Shown: positions 44,679-54,319 of the stretch, piece after piece
Numbering within the stretch: position 1 is the stretch's first letter
Layout: each line of letters opens with the position of its first letter
Assembly (NCBI RefSeq): GCF_947496855.1
Contig: NZ_CANMED010000009.1
Location: forward strand, 36,144-100,143
Length of the DNA stretch: 64,000 nt
DNA from: an uncultured Aquimarina sp.
Lineage (GTDB): Bacteria; Bacteroidota; Bacteroidia; Flavobacteriales; Flavobacteriaceae
Reading direction: 5' to 3'
Made by a program: the position numbers and the translations under genes
The notes under the pieces: model-generated
Seen by the model: only the letters and a program-made list of their open reading frames with translations
Databases searched by the model: none
What the model was told of the DNA's origin: nothing

Positions 44679-47009
44679 TTAAAAGTTATATCGAACTCCA
44701 AGATGAAAAGCTCTTGGGTTTCCTATGGTGAAGCTGTTTTCGCTTCTAAATACATTGTATGAGGCTCTTGCAGCATATAATTCATCAAGAATATTTAAAG
44801 CATGTCCCCATATTTCAATTCCTTTATAATTTAATGATGCTCTAAGATTAAAAATACTATGACCATCATAAGTAGCAGTACTAAAAGAACCATCATCATT
44901 TTGCGCTTGATTCTCGAAACTAGTATTGTAGCTTCCTACCAGTTCGTGTTCTCCTGTTATACTAAAGCCAATGTTTCCAAAATCCTTACGATAAGTAATA
45001 GCAGAAGTCCCTAATAGATTAGGAGCAGTTTCTCTTTCTGTGTCAGAATAATCTACACCAGAATCAAAAAAGTCTATATATTCATGTTTAGCATAGCTAC
45101 CATTGTGTGAAATGGATAACTCTTTAAGGATTTTATAAGTAATTCCGTATTCTACTCCATAAGATCTTGTTTTACCTGCATTAGTATTAAAGAAATTATC
45201 ATTTTCATCACGCAATGTGATCAATGTATTTTTTCCTTCTAAAACATATATTGCAGCGTCTAAAGTAAATTTCGATGGAATCGAATAATACCCTCCAATT
45301 TCATAATTATTATATCTACTAGGTTTTATTCCTAGTACTTGATTACGATTTCTGTATAGTGTAGAAACTTGTGGGGGAGTAAACCCTTGGGAATAATTAG
45401 CATAGATGCCTGTTTGGTTAGAAAAGTTATAATTGATTCCTAGTTTAGGAGTCAGATTATTAAAATTATCTACGGCATCTTCTACACCTACAACGCCATC
45501 TGTTTGATTGTCATAATCATATTCGAATCCATCATATCTTAATGCAGCAGTAACTTTTAATTGCTCAATAGGAGATATCTCATATTGCAAAAATCCAGCA
45601 TAGTTAAAGATATTTGCTTCATAGTTTAATATAAAATCTCCTGAGTTGATTGTAAAATCTGTATTCCTTGCTGTTTCTGGATCAACAATAATACTAGTTG
45701 TTTCTGCTACGTATTTTTGCGGAGAAAAATCACCTGTAGCACCTAATATCAAAGAAGAGTTTGCAAAATCAAAATTTAGTTTATGTTGTATTAAACCTAC
45801 AAAACTCTTAAATTGATTAGAGTTTATTTCTCCAGAACCAAATCCAGTTAACTGACCTTGGTCTCTAAATTGACGTACTCTGTATGATGGATTTTGATCC
45901 ATTGTATTATCTCTAATAATAAAATTAAAAGAGGTTTTGTTACGATCATTCCAGAATTTATCAAATGTCGTTCTTAGTCTAAAAGTCAGAGCTTCCCGTT
46001 CAGTAAAAGTTTGATCACTTTCAAAATTCCCTCCAAAATAATCAGACTCACTTAAAGAACCAGTCATATCTGACCTGTAATCTACAATGTCCAAAACAGT
46101 TGTCCATTTTGTAGTTTCAGAAAAGTCATAGACTGTCTTAAACGTAAAGGCGAGTTTTGTGTAATCACTATGTTCTATAGGGCCATTTTTTCGTTGTACA
46201 TAATGTCCTCCTAAATAAAACCCAAACTTATCATTGGTTCTGTCTGAAACTTCTAATTCATAACGAGTTAATCCAATATCATTTGTTTGAAATCCTAAGC
46301 TACCACTAAGGTTTTCTGTCGGTTTTTTGGTGATAAAATTAAAACTACCACCAATAGACTCACTACCGTAAATGCTTGATGCTGGTCCTTTAAGTACTTC
46401 TATGCGATCATAAGAAATATCATTCATTTCTAATAATGCGTTATGATTAAATACAGAAGTCGGTCGTATTTGTAATCCATCTTCAAGATATAAAAACAAT
46501 GCTTTTGTAGAAATAGGGGATCGAACTGCCATGAAATGTTGTTCATTACTAGCAGCTCTAGAAGTAGACATAAAAACTCCAGGTACTTGATTAACCAGTT
46601 GGTCAATACCGAAAGCTTTTGTCTCTTCTATAGTTTTGGCGGATATAGTAGTAATAGATCCAGGAACGTCAGAGCGTTTTTGAATTTCTCTACTAGCAGA
46701 AGTTACAAAAACCTCTTCTAACGCAACATTATCTAGGGATAAACGGATAATATTGACGCCATCAGTAAGAGGAACTTGTTTCGTTGTATATCCCAAAAAA
46801 CTAATGGTAACTTGATTTGAATTTTGAAGTATTATTGTAAAGTTTCCATTAATATCACTCATAACTCCATTTATCGTAGTATTAGATGCTATTATTGATG
46901 CTCCGGGTAATGGGTTGTTAGAGTTGTCTACAACTTTTCCTTGAAAAGATTGTGCGTAGCTATAAATTCCAAAAACAAGGAATATAGCAAACATTAGTAT
47001 GTTTTTCAT
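44679..47009 (-). CDS. TonB-dependent outer-membrane receptor
   Basis: A 776-residue receptor. Signal peptide 1-19; about 20-105 is a carboxypeptidase-like regulatory domain (FQGKVVDNSNNPLPGASII, GVMSDINGNFTI). The plug (about 115-230) has SDVPGSITTISAKTIEET, DRIEVLKGPASSIYGSESIG, and then the 22-strand barrel, ending in RAFHLGVRYNF. Substrate probably a ferric siderophore or other metal complex, judged from the PepSY neighbour; the Met-rich outer-membrane protein next to it leaves copper open. Part of a minus-strand group from 48667 to 43264. Confidence 0.92.
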   Translation of the reverse strand: MKNILMFAIFLVFGIYSYAQSFQGKVVDNSNNPLPGASIIASNTTINGVMSDINGNFTIILQNSNQVTISFLGYTTKQVPLTDGVNIIRLSLDNVALEEVFVTSASREIQKRSDVPGSITTISAKTIEETKAFGIDQLVNQVPGVFMSTSRAASNEQHFMAVRSPISTKALFLYLEDGLQIRPTSVFNHNALLEMNDISYDRIEVLKGPASSIYGSESIGGSFNFITKKPTENLSGSLGFQTNDIGLTRYELEVSDRTNDKFGFYLGGHYVQRKNGPIEHSDYTKLAFTFKTVYDFSETTKWTTVLDIVDYRSDMTGSLSESDYFGGNFESDQTFTEREALTFRLRTTFDKFWNDRNKTSFNFIIRDNTMDQNPSYRVRQFRDQGQLTGFGSGEINSNQFKSFVGLIQHKLNFDFANSSLILGATGDFSPQKYVAETTSIIVDPETARNTDFTINSGDFILNYEANIFNYAGFLQYEISPIEQLKVTAALRYDGFEYDYDNQTDGVVGVEDAVDNFNNLTPKLGINYNFSNQTGIYANYSQGFTPPQVSTLYRNRNQVLGIKPSRYNNYEIGGYYSIPSKFTLDAAIYVLEGKNTLITLRDENDNFFNTNAGKTRSYGVEYGITYKILKELSISHNGSYAKHEYIDFFDSGVDYSDTERETAPNLLGTSAITYRKDFGNIGFSITGEHELVGSYNTSFENQAQNDDGSFSTATYDGHSIFNLRASLNYKGIEIWGHALNILDELYAARASYNVFRSENSFTIGNPRAFHLGVRYNF

Positions 47010-47080
47010 TATATATAATGTGTAGGTATAGTCACTGTTAAATAGATGTACACCTAGTTATTAATTAGTAAGTAAATATT

Positions 47081-48106
47081 TTATAAGGCGTATTGAAGAC
47101 CTAGCGTAATGGTTTCTTTATTTCTTAATTGTATGCCATTCATATTTTGGAATAACGGAATGGAAGCTTCAAAACCAAGACGAAGGTTTTTAATACTTCC
47201 TTTAAAAGCATATAAATTAAATCCTAAACCAGCATTTGTATAGGTCATTCCAGAATTTGCAGTATCTGCAGTGATTACCATCATTGGGTTTAGATCAGGA
47301 TTAGTTCCACTTATTTTATCAGTAGCTCCTAGTTCTAATCGTCCAGAAAAACTTAGCCAATCCGCAGCCGTTACAGCTATCCAATTGTTTAAACTATACT
47401 TATTTCCTAAACGATATTCATTATCATTTTCACCAATTCTAAGAGTAGTTCTTGCTTGTGTACCAAAAGAAAGAATGTTCCATTGTTTTAAATAGGTTAA
47501 AGCAATTTCAGTATCCCAAGTTCCACTTCCGATTTGCATTGGGTAGGGAAGTATTGTTTCATTTGGAGTAGAAGCAGGAGTAACATCTTTTTTGTCAATA
47601 CTACCTGTAGGTATGGATAGGCCTATCTGACCGTGTAATTGTTGTTTGTTTTTATTAAAGAATTTATATAATGCTCCAATTTTAGTATCACCAAATCCAG
47701 AAGATTCTGTTTTGAATGCCCCTCCCATAGCGGTAAGATGATCCATTTCTTGTGATGAATAGTTAACCATAGCCATTAAGGTTATTTTATTATTTGGGGC
47801 ATACATTATTCCTAACATGTGCATATTCATTGGCATATTAGTAGGAGTAACCATGTAAATATCATTAGGTGGTAAGGCATTAGAAAAATCCACGTTTTCG
47901 CTACCTCTATTAAGATCTTCCATGTTCATATACATGTAACTATAACTAAACATGAATTCACCTTTTCCATGTGTATGATCTCCCATTACTGATATTGGAG
48001 CGTGTCCATCTGGTCTTGATCCTGACCATTTATTTTCTTTATCTCCTTCTTGTGCGGATATAAATTGTGTTACCATTAAAATAATGGCATAGATATATGT
48101 TTTCAT
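47081..48106 (-). CDS. Outer-membrane beta-barrel protein (transporter/Phenol_MetA_deg-like)
   Basis: A 341-residue protein with signal peptide MKTYIYAIILMVTQFISAQ. It starts the mature part with RPDGHAPISVMGDHTHGKGE, which is His-rich, and has a notable Met-rich part near 85-105 (MNMHMLGIMYAPNNKITLMA). Barrel strands follow with SSGFGDTKIGALYKF and GQIGLSIPTGSIDKKD, features of the alpha-meta pathway/transporter family. It ends in a strand LGLQYAL. His and Met content and its place next to a TonB receptor suggest metal (copper or iron) handling; inference. Confidence 0.78.
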   Translation of the reverse strand: MKTYIYAIILMVTQFISAQEGDKENKWSGSRPDGHAPISVMGDHTHGKGEFMFSYSYMYMNMEDLNRGSENVDFSNALPPNDIYMVTPTNMPMNMHMLGIMYAPNNKITLMAMVNYSSQEMDHLTAMGGAFKTESSGFGDTKIGALYKFFNKNKQQLHGQIGLSIPTGSIDKKDVTPASTPNETILPYPMQIGSGTWDTEIALTYLKQWNILSFGTQARTTLRIGENDNEYRLGNKYSLNNWIAVTAADWLSFSGRLELGATDKISGTNPDLNPMMVITADTANSGMTYTNAGLGFNLYAFKGSIKNLRLGFEASIPLFQNMNGIQLRNKETITLGLQYAL

Positions 48107-48277
48107 TTTATAAATGATTTTTAGTAGAATAAGCTGCCTTTTTCAAGAATACGCTCATAAAGAGGTATAACCAACTTGGTTTTAATAGCTTTAAATTTTA
48201 AAAAATAGCGTGCATAGTTAATCAACTAATAATAATTTTCAGTTGACTTCTATAATATGACATCACTTTTATAGTGA

Positions 48278-48667
48278 TTATGAGAAATAAATTTCTGGAG
48301 GGTGGTCAATGTTTTTAGAAATATTTTTTTGGTATGAGTATACTGGCTTCCAGTTAGTTATATGTTCTGTTTGGAAATTTAAAATATTTTTAATTTGTAG
48401 GGTGTTATCCTCAAAGAAGAGTGGGAGAAAAGCTTCTACAATTATTGTTAAAGCATTGGTTGGAGTATCGGAAGTTGTCTTACTCATTTTCATTTGAGTC
48501 ATCAGATAACACTTTCCATTACAATTTAGTTTTGGTCTTTCTTTATTGACGCAATATTTTTCTATAATAGTATCAATATTTAATTGGTAATAAAGTACAT
48601 TACTAATCTCTATTACTGGTTTAATAGCAAAAGCTGTAAATATTAATATGGAAAAAAAGAGTCTCAC
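48278..48667 (-). CDS. Small conserved membrane-anchored protein with CNGKC motif
   Basis: The open frame reaches a TTG at 48700, but a TATCTTTG promoter element lies within that extension, so I start at GTG 48667 (reads RLFFSILIFTAFAIKPVIEI), giving 129 residues. One N-terminal membrane helix or signal is followed by YCVNKERPKLNCNGKCYLMTQ, with three Cys, and an end HPPEIYF. Genes like this are common before metal-related TonB operons in Bacteroidota. It leads the group with the outer-membrane protein and TonB receptor. Function unknown. Confidence 0.65.
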   Translation of the reverse strand: MRLFFSILIFTAFAIKPVIEISNVLYYQLNIDTIIEKYCVNKERPKLNCNGKCYLMTQMKMSKTTSDTPTNALTIIVEAFLPLFFEDNTLQIKNILNFQTEHITNWKPVYSYQKNISKNIDHPPEIYFS

Positions 48668-48689
48668 TATACGATCTTCAAATTTGTCG

Positions 48690-48697
48690 CAAAGATA
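48690..48697 (-). promoter_or_regulatory. TAnnTTTG promoter element for the metal-uptake group
   Basis: TATCTTTG on the minus strand, 22 bp upstream of the GTG start at 48667. It decides the start choice for that gene. Confidence 0.5.
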
Positions 48698-48797
48698 CAA
48701 TTCTTGGTATTAGTAATTAGAGGAGAGTTTCTTAAAAAAAGCCTACTATTTACATAAAGCTGCGAGTATATCATATGATTCTGTGAATTAACAGAAA

Positions 48798-48839
48798 TAA
48801 TAATTCCTCAAGCATACATTATATGCTTGAGGAATTATT
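48798..48839. terminator. Strong hairpin terminator after purA
   Basis: An 18-bp perfect stem (left arm 48798-48815, right arm 48822-48839; AATAATTCCTCAAGCATA and complement) with a six-base loop. It lies 19 bp past the purA stop. Confidence 0.85.
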
Positions 48840-48857
48840 TTTAATAATATTTATAAA

Positions 48858-50129
48858 TTACCTATGTATTGTCTGGGTTCTATCCGGTCCAACAGAAACA
48901 ACAGTTATTGGAGTTTCTAATTCTTTTTCCAAAAACTCAATGTAGTCATTTAGTTCCTTAGGAAATTGAGATTTATCATTCATTTTGGTAAGATCTTCTG
49001 ACCAACCTTTCATCTCTGTATATACAGGCGTTACATTCTCTGGTTCGATATTGTAAGGTAGATGAGTGATTGTTTCTCCTTGATAATTATAAGCAGTACA
49101 TACTTTTAGGGTTTTAAAACCACTTAGTACATCACCCTTCATCATCATTAATTGTGTTACACCATTTACGTGTACAGCGTATTTTAATGCTACTAGGTCT
49201 AACCATCCACATCTACGAGATCTTCCGGTAGTAGCACCGAATTCATTACCCACACGTCCCATAGTTTCCCCATCTTCATCAAATAACTCTGTTGGAAATG
49301 GTCCACTACCTACTCGAGTAGTGTAGGCTTTAAAAATACCAAATACTTCTTTGATCTTATTAGGAGCGACTCCTAATCCAGTACAAGCTCCGGCAGCAGT
49401 TGTGTTAGAAGATGTTACAAAAGGATACGTTCCAAAATCAATATCTAGTAAAGACCCTTGTGCACCTTCTGCCAATATTTTTTTTCCTTCTCTTTGTGCT
49501 TGATAAAGATATTCTTCACTATCAATAAAAGTTAAAGATTTTAAAGTCTTAACAGCTTCAAAGAATTCATTTTCTAATTCTTCAAGATCATATTCTATTT
49601 TTGCATCATAGAAATCGATCATAGCTTCGTGTTTATTTGCTAGGTTACGGTAACGTTCTTTCCAGTCGGTTAACTCAAGATCTCCAACACGAATACCATT
49701 TCTACCAGTTTTATCCATATAAGTTGGACCAATACCCTTTAGTGTTGAACCAATTTTAGCCTTTCCTTTAGAAGCTTCTGATACAGCATCAAGAATTCTG
49801 TGAGTAGGCAGTATTAAGTGTGCTTTTCTAGATATTACTAACTTCGATTTATAATCTAAATTAAACTTAGCTAGATTATCTAATTCTTTTTTGAATATTA
49901 CAGGGTCAATAACAACACCGTTTCCTACTAAGTTAATTGCCTTATCGTGAAAAATTCCACTCGGAATCGTATGTAATACATGTTTAATACCATCAAATTC
50001 CAATGTGTGTCCTGCATTAGGACCGCCTTGAAATCTAGCTATAATATCATAATTTTTTGTAAGAACGTCTACAATTTTTCCTTTACCTTCGTCTCCCCAT
50101 TGAAGACCAAGTAATAAGTTTACCGCCAT
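48858..50129 (-). CDS. purA: Adenylosuccinate synthetase
   Basis: Catalyses the GTP-dependent joining of IMP and aspartate to adenylosuccinate, the first committed step to AMP. The P-loop-like start LLLGLQWGDEGKGKIVD is diagnostic; GGPNAGHTLEFDG, GIGPTYMDKTGRNGIRVGDL, ATTGRSRRCGWLDLVALKYA and the end VSVGPDRTQTIHR are all in place. At 423 residues it is full length. Its start shares one base with the fur-like stop codon (TAATG), so both are co-translated. Confidence 0.98.
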   Translation of the reverse strand: MAVNLLLGLQWGDEGKGKIVDVLTKNYDIIARFQGGPNAGHTLEFDGIKHVLHTIPSGIFHDKAINLVGNGVVIDPVIFKKELDNLAKFNLDYKSKLVISRKAHLILPTHRILDAVSEASKGKAKIGSTLKGIGPTYMDKTGRNGIRVGDLELTDWKERYRNLANKHEAMIDFYDAKIEYDLEELENEFFEAVKTLKSLTFIDSEEYLYQAQREGKKILAEGAQGSLLDIDFGTYPFVTSSNTTAAGACTGLGVAPNKIKEVFGIFKAYTTRVGSGPFPTELFDEDGETMGRVGNEFGATTGRSRRCGWLDLVALKYAVHVNGVTQLMMMKGDVLSGFKTLKVCTAYNYQGETITHLPYNIEPENVTPVYTEMKGWSEDLTKMNDKSQFPKELNDYIEFLEKELETPITVVSVGPDRTQTIHR

Positions 50130-50596
50130 TAGTTTTCTTGATTAGTTGGTTTCTTTTTAGTTCCGTAGAAATACAATGAATGATTTGTAATATCTACATC
50201 AAAAATTTCCTCGATTGTTTTTTTTATGGATTGTATTCTTGGATCACAAAACTCCAGAACTTCACCGCTGTCCGTTAGAATAAGGTGATCGTGTTGTCTG
50301 TCGAAATATGATTTTTCATATTGTGCCTGGCTTTGACCAAACTGATGTTTACGTACTAACTTACAATCTAGTAAGAGTTCTATCGTATTGTATAGTGTAG
50401 CTCTACTAACACGATAGTTTTTATTTTTCATTTTAATATATAGCGACTCAATATCAAAATGTTCTTCACTTTCATATATTTCCTGAAGTATAGCGTAACG
50501 TTCAGGTGTTTTTCTATGACCATTTTCCTCTAGAAAACTAGTAAACACATTTTTAACGATGTTTTGATCGTTTTGCGTAGTTGTTTTGGTACTCAT
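50129..50596 (-). CDS. Fur-family transcriptional regulator
   Basis: A 155-residue protein with a winged helix (KTPERYAILQEIYES, YRVSRATLYNTIELLLDCKL) and the metal-binding core RQHDHLILTDSGEVLEFCDP. The usual Cys after HDHLI is Leu here and no CxxC pairs are seen, so a structural zinc site of the E. coli Fur type is absent, as in several Bacteroidota members. Its site of action may be iron, zinc or peroxide. Together with purA and rel on the minus strand, an order I associate with flavobacteria. Confidence 0.88.
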   Translation of the reverse strand: MSTKTTTQNDQNIVKNVFTSFLEENGHRKTPERYAILQEIYESEEHFDIESLYIKMKNKNYRVSRATLYNTIELLLDCKLVRKHQFGQSQAQYEKSYFDRQHDHLILTDSGEVLEFCDPRIQSIKKTIEEIFDVDITNHSLYFYGTKKKPTNQEN

Positions 50597-50610
50597 AATG
50601 CTTAAAAAAG

Positions 50611-50618
50611 CAAATTTA
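50611..50618 (-). promoter_or_regulatory. TAnnTTTG element of the fur-purA operon
   Basis: TAAATTTG on the minus strand, 14 bp before the fur-like start codon. Confidence 0.5.
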
Positions 50619-50679
50619 CATTATTTTTTATAAGTGAGAGACCAATTTATAAATACTTATTCAGAAAAAATAGAATGAC

Positions 50680-52890
50680 TTATTCTCGTATAACTTTATC
50701 AATCCCATTTATTTTAGTGAGATTTTGAATTACTGTTTTTAATGTGTTTTTATTTTTAACACCAACTGTGATTTTACCAGTGAAAACCCCATCATTTGTA
50801 TCAAAATTCATGTTGTAGATTGCTAAATGCATGTTGTTCGATATAACCTGGGTCACTTCATTAACGACACCTATATTATCTATTCCGTTAAGTCTAATAA
50901 CAGCTTTAAATACTTCTTGGCTAGAATCGATCCATTTTGCCTGTATGATGCGATAAGCATAATTACTCTGTAATTGTAGGGCATTAGGACAATCTTTTTT
51001 ATGAATTTTAATTCCTTCGTTAACGGTTATAAATCCAAAAACATCATCTCCCGCAATAGGATTACAACAATTAGATAGTTTATACTCTAGTTTTTCAGAA
51101 TCTTTACCAAAAACCAAAAGGTCATATTTGGAGGTGATTTCATCCTTGTTAACAACGTCTTTTGGATTTCCTCTTCGAATTTTATTTTTGATAAAATTCA
51201 TAAATACATTACTACGAGTAGTAGCGAACTCTTTAATTTTTTGATTGTCAATAGTTCCTATACCTACTCTGTAAAAGAGATCCTGACTAGTTTTAAGCTT
51301 GAAGTAGAGTACAAGTTCGTTTACTACTTTTTCGCTCATTGTTATTTTTTGAGAGCGTAGTTTACGTTTTAGTATTACTTTTCCTTCTTCGGCAATTTGT
51401 TTCTTTTCGTCACGTAGCGCAGATTTTATTTTAGACCTTGCTCTTGCAGTAGTGGCATAGTCCAGCCAGTTAGAGGAAGGTTTTGATTTCGTGGAAGTAA
51501 TGATTTCTACTTGATCTCCATTATGAAGCTCGTGACTTAATGGAACTAGTTTATTGTTAACTCGAGCACCTCTGGTTCTTAGACCTACTTCTGTATGCAC
51601 ACTAAACCCAAAATCCAAAGCTGTAGCACCTTTGGGTAGAGATTTTAGATCGCCTTCAGGCGTAAAAACAAAAATTTCTTTAGCATACAAATTTAGCTTA
51701 AACTCCTCTACAAAATCTACGGCATTAGCTTCAGAATTTTCTAAAGCTTCTTGTAATCTATTTAACCATCCATCAAGACCTTGATCCTGCTTTTCTTCTG
51801 TGTTTTTATATTTATAATGCGCGGCGTATCCTTTTTCTGCAATCTCATGCATACGTTCACTACGAATCTGAACTTCTACCCATTGACTGTCAGGTCCTAT
51901 TACAGTGATGTGCAATGCTTCATACCCAGTAGACTTAGGTTGAGAAATCCAATCTCTTAATCTAATTGGGTTAGGACGATAGTAATCTGTAACAATAGTG
52001 TAAATTTTCCAAGCAATAAACTTTTCATTTTCAATATCGTCAGCTTTGTATATAATTCTTATTGCAAATTTATCATACACCTCATCGAATGAAATGTTTT
52101 GTTTCAGAATTTTACGTCTGATTGAAAAAATAGATTTAGGTCGACCTTTTATTTCATAATCAAGCCCTTCTTTATCAAGTCCTTCTTTTATTTTATCTGA
52201 AAATCTTTTTATATAAGCATCTTGTTCTTCTTTGCTTTCTTTTATTTTTTCTAAAATATCTTTGTAAACTTCAGGTTCTGTATATTTTAATCCTAAATCT
52301 TCTAATTCAGTTTTAATATTATAAAGTCCTATTCTATGTGCTAAAGGGGCATAGATATATAAGGTTTCTGAAGCAATTTTAACCTGTTTATCAGGACGCA
52401 TGGAATCCATTGTTTGCATGTTATGCAAACGATCGGCAATTTTAATAATGATAACTCTTACATCGTCGTTAAGTGTAAGTAGCATTTTTCTGAAATTTTC
52501 CGCTTGTAGCGAAATATCTCTATCCTTTTTTAAAGAAGATATTTTTGTTAATCCGTCTACAATACGTGCAACGGTTTCTCCAAACATTTGTTCAATATCT
52601 ACTAAAGTATATTCAGTATCTTCAACCACATCGTGTAACAGCGCTGCGGCAATGGAGGTTGCGTCTAAACCAATTTCACTAGCTACTATCTTGGCAACAG
52701 CGATAGGGTGGAAGATGTAAGCTTCACCACTTTTACGTCGCTGATCTTTATGTGCGTCTACAGCAATATCAAAGGCCTGTCGTATTAGTTTTTTATCGTC
52801 TTTACTGAGATCACGATAACTAATACGAAGCAACTCTTTATATTGCTTTGCAATTTGCTTGTTTTCCTGTTCTATAGCGGCTTCAGTCAT
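50680..52890 (-). CDS. Bifunctional (p)ppGpp synthetase/hydrolase (RelA/SpoT family)
   Basis: The stringent-response enzyme, 736 residues. HD hydrolase domain about 45-200 with intact HDVVEDTE (metal-binding His-Asp), ADRLHNMQT; synthetase domain about 240-350 with RPKSIFSIRRKIL, YDKFAIRIIY, YEALHITVIGP and EVQIRSERMHEIAEKG; TGS domain about 395-455 (FVFTPEGDLKSLPKGATALD); a helical part with CCNPIAGDD; C-terminal ACT domain (IRLNGIDNIGVVNEVTQVIS). Both active sites look intact, so it should make and degrade (p)ppGpp. Confidence 0.97.
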   Translation of the reverse strand: MTEAAIEQENKQIAKQYKELLRISYRDLSKDDKKLIRQAFDIAVDAHKDQRRKSGEAYIFHPIAVAKIVASEIGLDATSIAAALLHDVVEDTEYTLVDIEQMFGETVARIVDGLTKISSLKKDRDISLQAENFRKMLLTLNDDVRVIIIKIADRLHNMQTMDSMRPDKQVKIASETLYIYAPLAHRIGLYNIKTELEDLGLKYTEPEVYKDILEKIKESKEEQDAYIKRFSDKIKEGLDKEGLDYEIKGRPKSIFSIRRKILKQNISFDEVYDKFAIRIIYKADDIENEKFIAWKIYTIVTDYYRPNPIRLRDWISQPKSTGYEALHITVIGPDSQWVEVQIRSERMHEIAEKGYAAHYKYKNTEEKQDQGLDGWLNRLQEALENSEANAVDFVEEFKLNLYAKEIFVFTPEGDLKSLPKGATALDFGFSVHTEVGLRTRGARVNNKLVPLSHELHNGDQVEIITSTKSKPSSNWLDYATTARARSKIKSALRDEKKQIAEEGKVILKRKLRSQKITMSEKVVNELVLYFKLKTSQDLFYRVGIGTIDNQKIKEFATTRSNVFMNFIKNKIRRGNPKDVVNKDEITSKYDLLVFGKDSEKLEYKLSNCCNPIAGDDVFGFITVNEGIKIHKKDCPNALQLQSNYAYRIIQAKWIDSSQEVFKAVIRLNGIDNIGVVNEVTQVISNNMHLAIYNMNFDTNDGVFTGKITVGVKNKNTLKTVIQNLTKINGIDKVIRE

Positions 52891-53018
52891 ACTATAAAGT
52901 TTTCTTAGAAAGCCTTTTCTTTAATGTGATTGTGTGTATTATCAATGAATAAAAACTTAGTTTTTATCTTGAGTAAGAGCTAAAAATACAATTAAGAATT
53001 GTAACCACCAAGTCTATC

Positions 53019-54260
53019 CTAATTCATTTGTTTTCGTATATTTTTTATTCTTTGTAAAAGTGGTGGATGTGAGTAATGTATGAATACCATAGCTGGGTGA
53101 GGAGTCAAATTACTAAGGTTATTTTTGGATAATTTTTTTAAACTATTAATCAGTGCTTCACCATCATAAGAGCTCTTAGCGTAGTCATCTGCTTGGAATT
53201 CAAAGGCTCTAGAAACAACATTCATTATGAGCCCTGTAATTTCTGATATTGGACTATATAGAATTCCAAAAGCAACCAATCCAATATGAAAAGATGGTAC
53301 AGCTACACCTAATGCTTCAGAAAGTAGAGGATTCGATATGAAAAGAGACAAAAACCATAACGTAACCCCTGTAAGTAAAATGGATAAAAGAAGATTTATT
53401 ATAACATGTCTTTTTTTGTAGTGTCCTACTTCGTGCGCCAAAACAGCTACAATCTCTTCTTTGTTAAGATCTTTAATTAAAGTGTCGTATAATGTGATTC
53501 TTTTTTCACTTCCCAAGCCAGAGAAGTAGGCATTTGCTTTTGTACTTCTTTTAGAACCATCGATTACAAAAATATCTTTTAACTGAAACCCGACATTATT
53601 AGAGTATTCTTGAATTGTATCTCTCAGTTCTCCAGGTTCTAATGGGGTTTGTTTATTAAATAATGGAACAATAAGTTTTGCATAAAACATGTTCATTGCT
53701 AATGTGAAAATAGAAATTAGAGCCCAGGCATATATCCAGAAATTTTCTCCTGTAATTTCATAAAACCACATAATCAATGCTAGTAAGCTACCACCAACAA
53801 TAATCATCATGATGATACCTTTTATTTTATCAATAAAAAAAGTCTTAGTAGTAGTTTTATTAAATCCAAACTCTTCCTCTATAACAAAGGTTTTATAATA
53901 AGCTGCAGGTGTGGATAGGATATCACTACTAATCATTATAATGCCGAAGAAAATAAGACCTACTATAATCGAATTATCTGAAAAATTTCTAGCTATTCCA
54001 TCTATCCATGCAAAACCATCAAGAAAAAAGAATAATAACATAATGATTAAAGAGACCGATGAAGAAACCATCTTGAATTTATAATTAGCTTTTTTATAAG
54101 CTATAGATTTTTGATATTCATCTCCAGGATAAACATCAGAAAGTTCTTCAGGAATCCTATTGTTATAATGTCTAGCATTAAGAATGTCAAGTAAAGAATC
54201 TATAAGAAATACTATTACAATAATAGTAATCAATAGGTAAAACAGTAGGTTAGATGTCAT
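53019..54260 (-). CDS. M48 family membrane metalloprotease (CAAX prenyl protease 1-like)
   Basis: A 413-residue protein with about seven membrane helices and the zinc motif HEVGHYKKRH near residue 275; EFQADDYA near 345 provides the third ligand Glu. The N-terminal segment (INAIRNFSDN-type loops) follows the Ste24/CAAX-protease layout. Predicted to act in the inner membrane in protein turnover. Stand-alone, between the rel and TrmH genes. Confidence 0.92.
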   Translation of the reverse strand: MTSNLLFYLLITIIVIVFLIDSLLDILNARHYNNRIPEELSDVYPGDEYQKSIAYKKANYKFKMVSSSVSLIIMLLFFFLDGFAWIDGIARNFSDNSIIVGLIFFGIIMISSDILSTPAAYYKTFVIEEEFGFNKTTTKTFFIDKIKGIIMMIIVGGSLLALIMWFYEITGENFWIYAWALISIFTLAMNMFYAKLIVPLFNKQTPLEPGELRDTIQEYSNNVGFQLKDIFVIDGSKRSTKANAYFSGLGSEKRITLYDTLIKDLNKEEIVAVLAHEVGHYKKRHVIINLLLSILLTGVTLWFLSLFISNPLLSEALGVAVPSFHIGLVAFGILYSPISEITGLIMNVVSRAFEFQADDYAKSSYDGEALINSLKKLSKNNLSNLTPHPAMVFIHYSHPPLLQRIKNIRKQMN

Positions 54261-54319
54261 TTGTATAGGTTTGTAGCTTTGGGATTTGTAGGTTTAGAAA
54301 GTTAATGATTTTTTAGATA

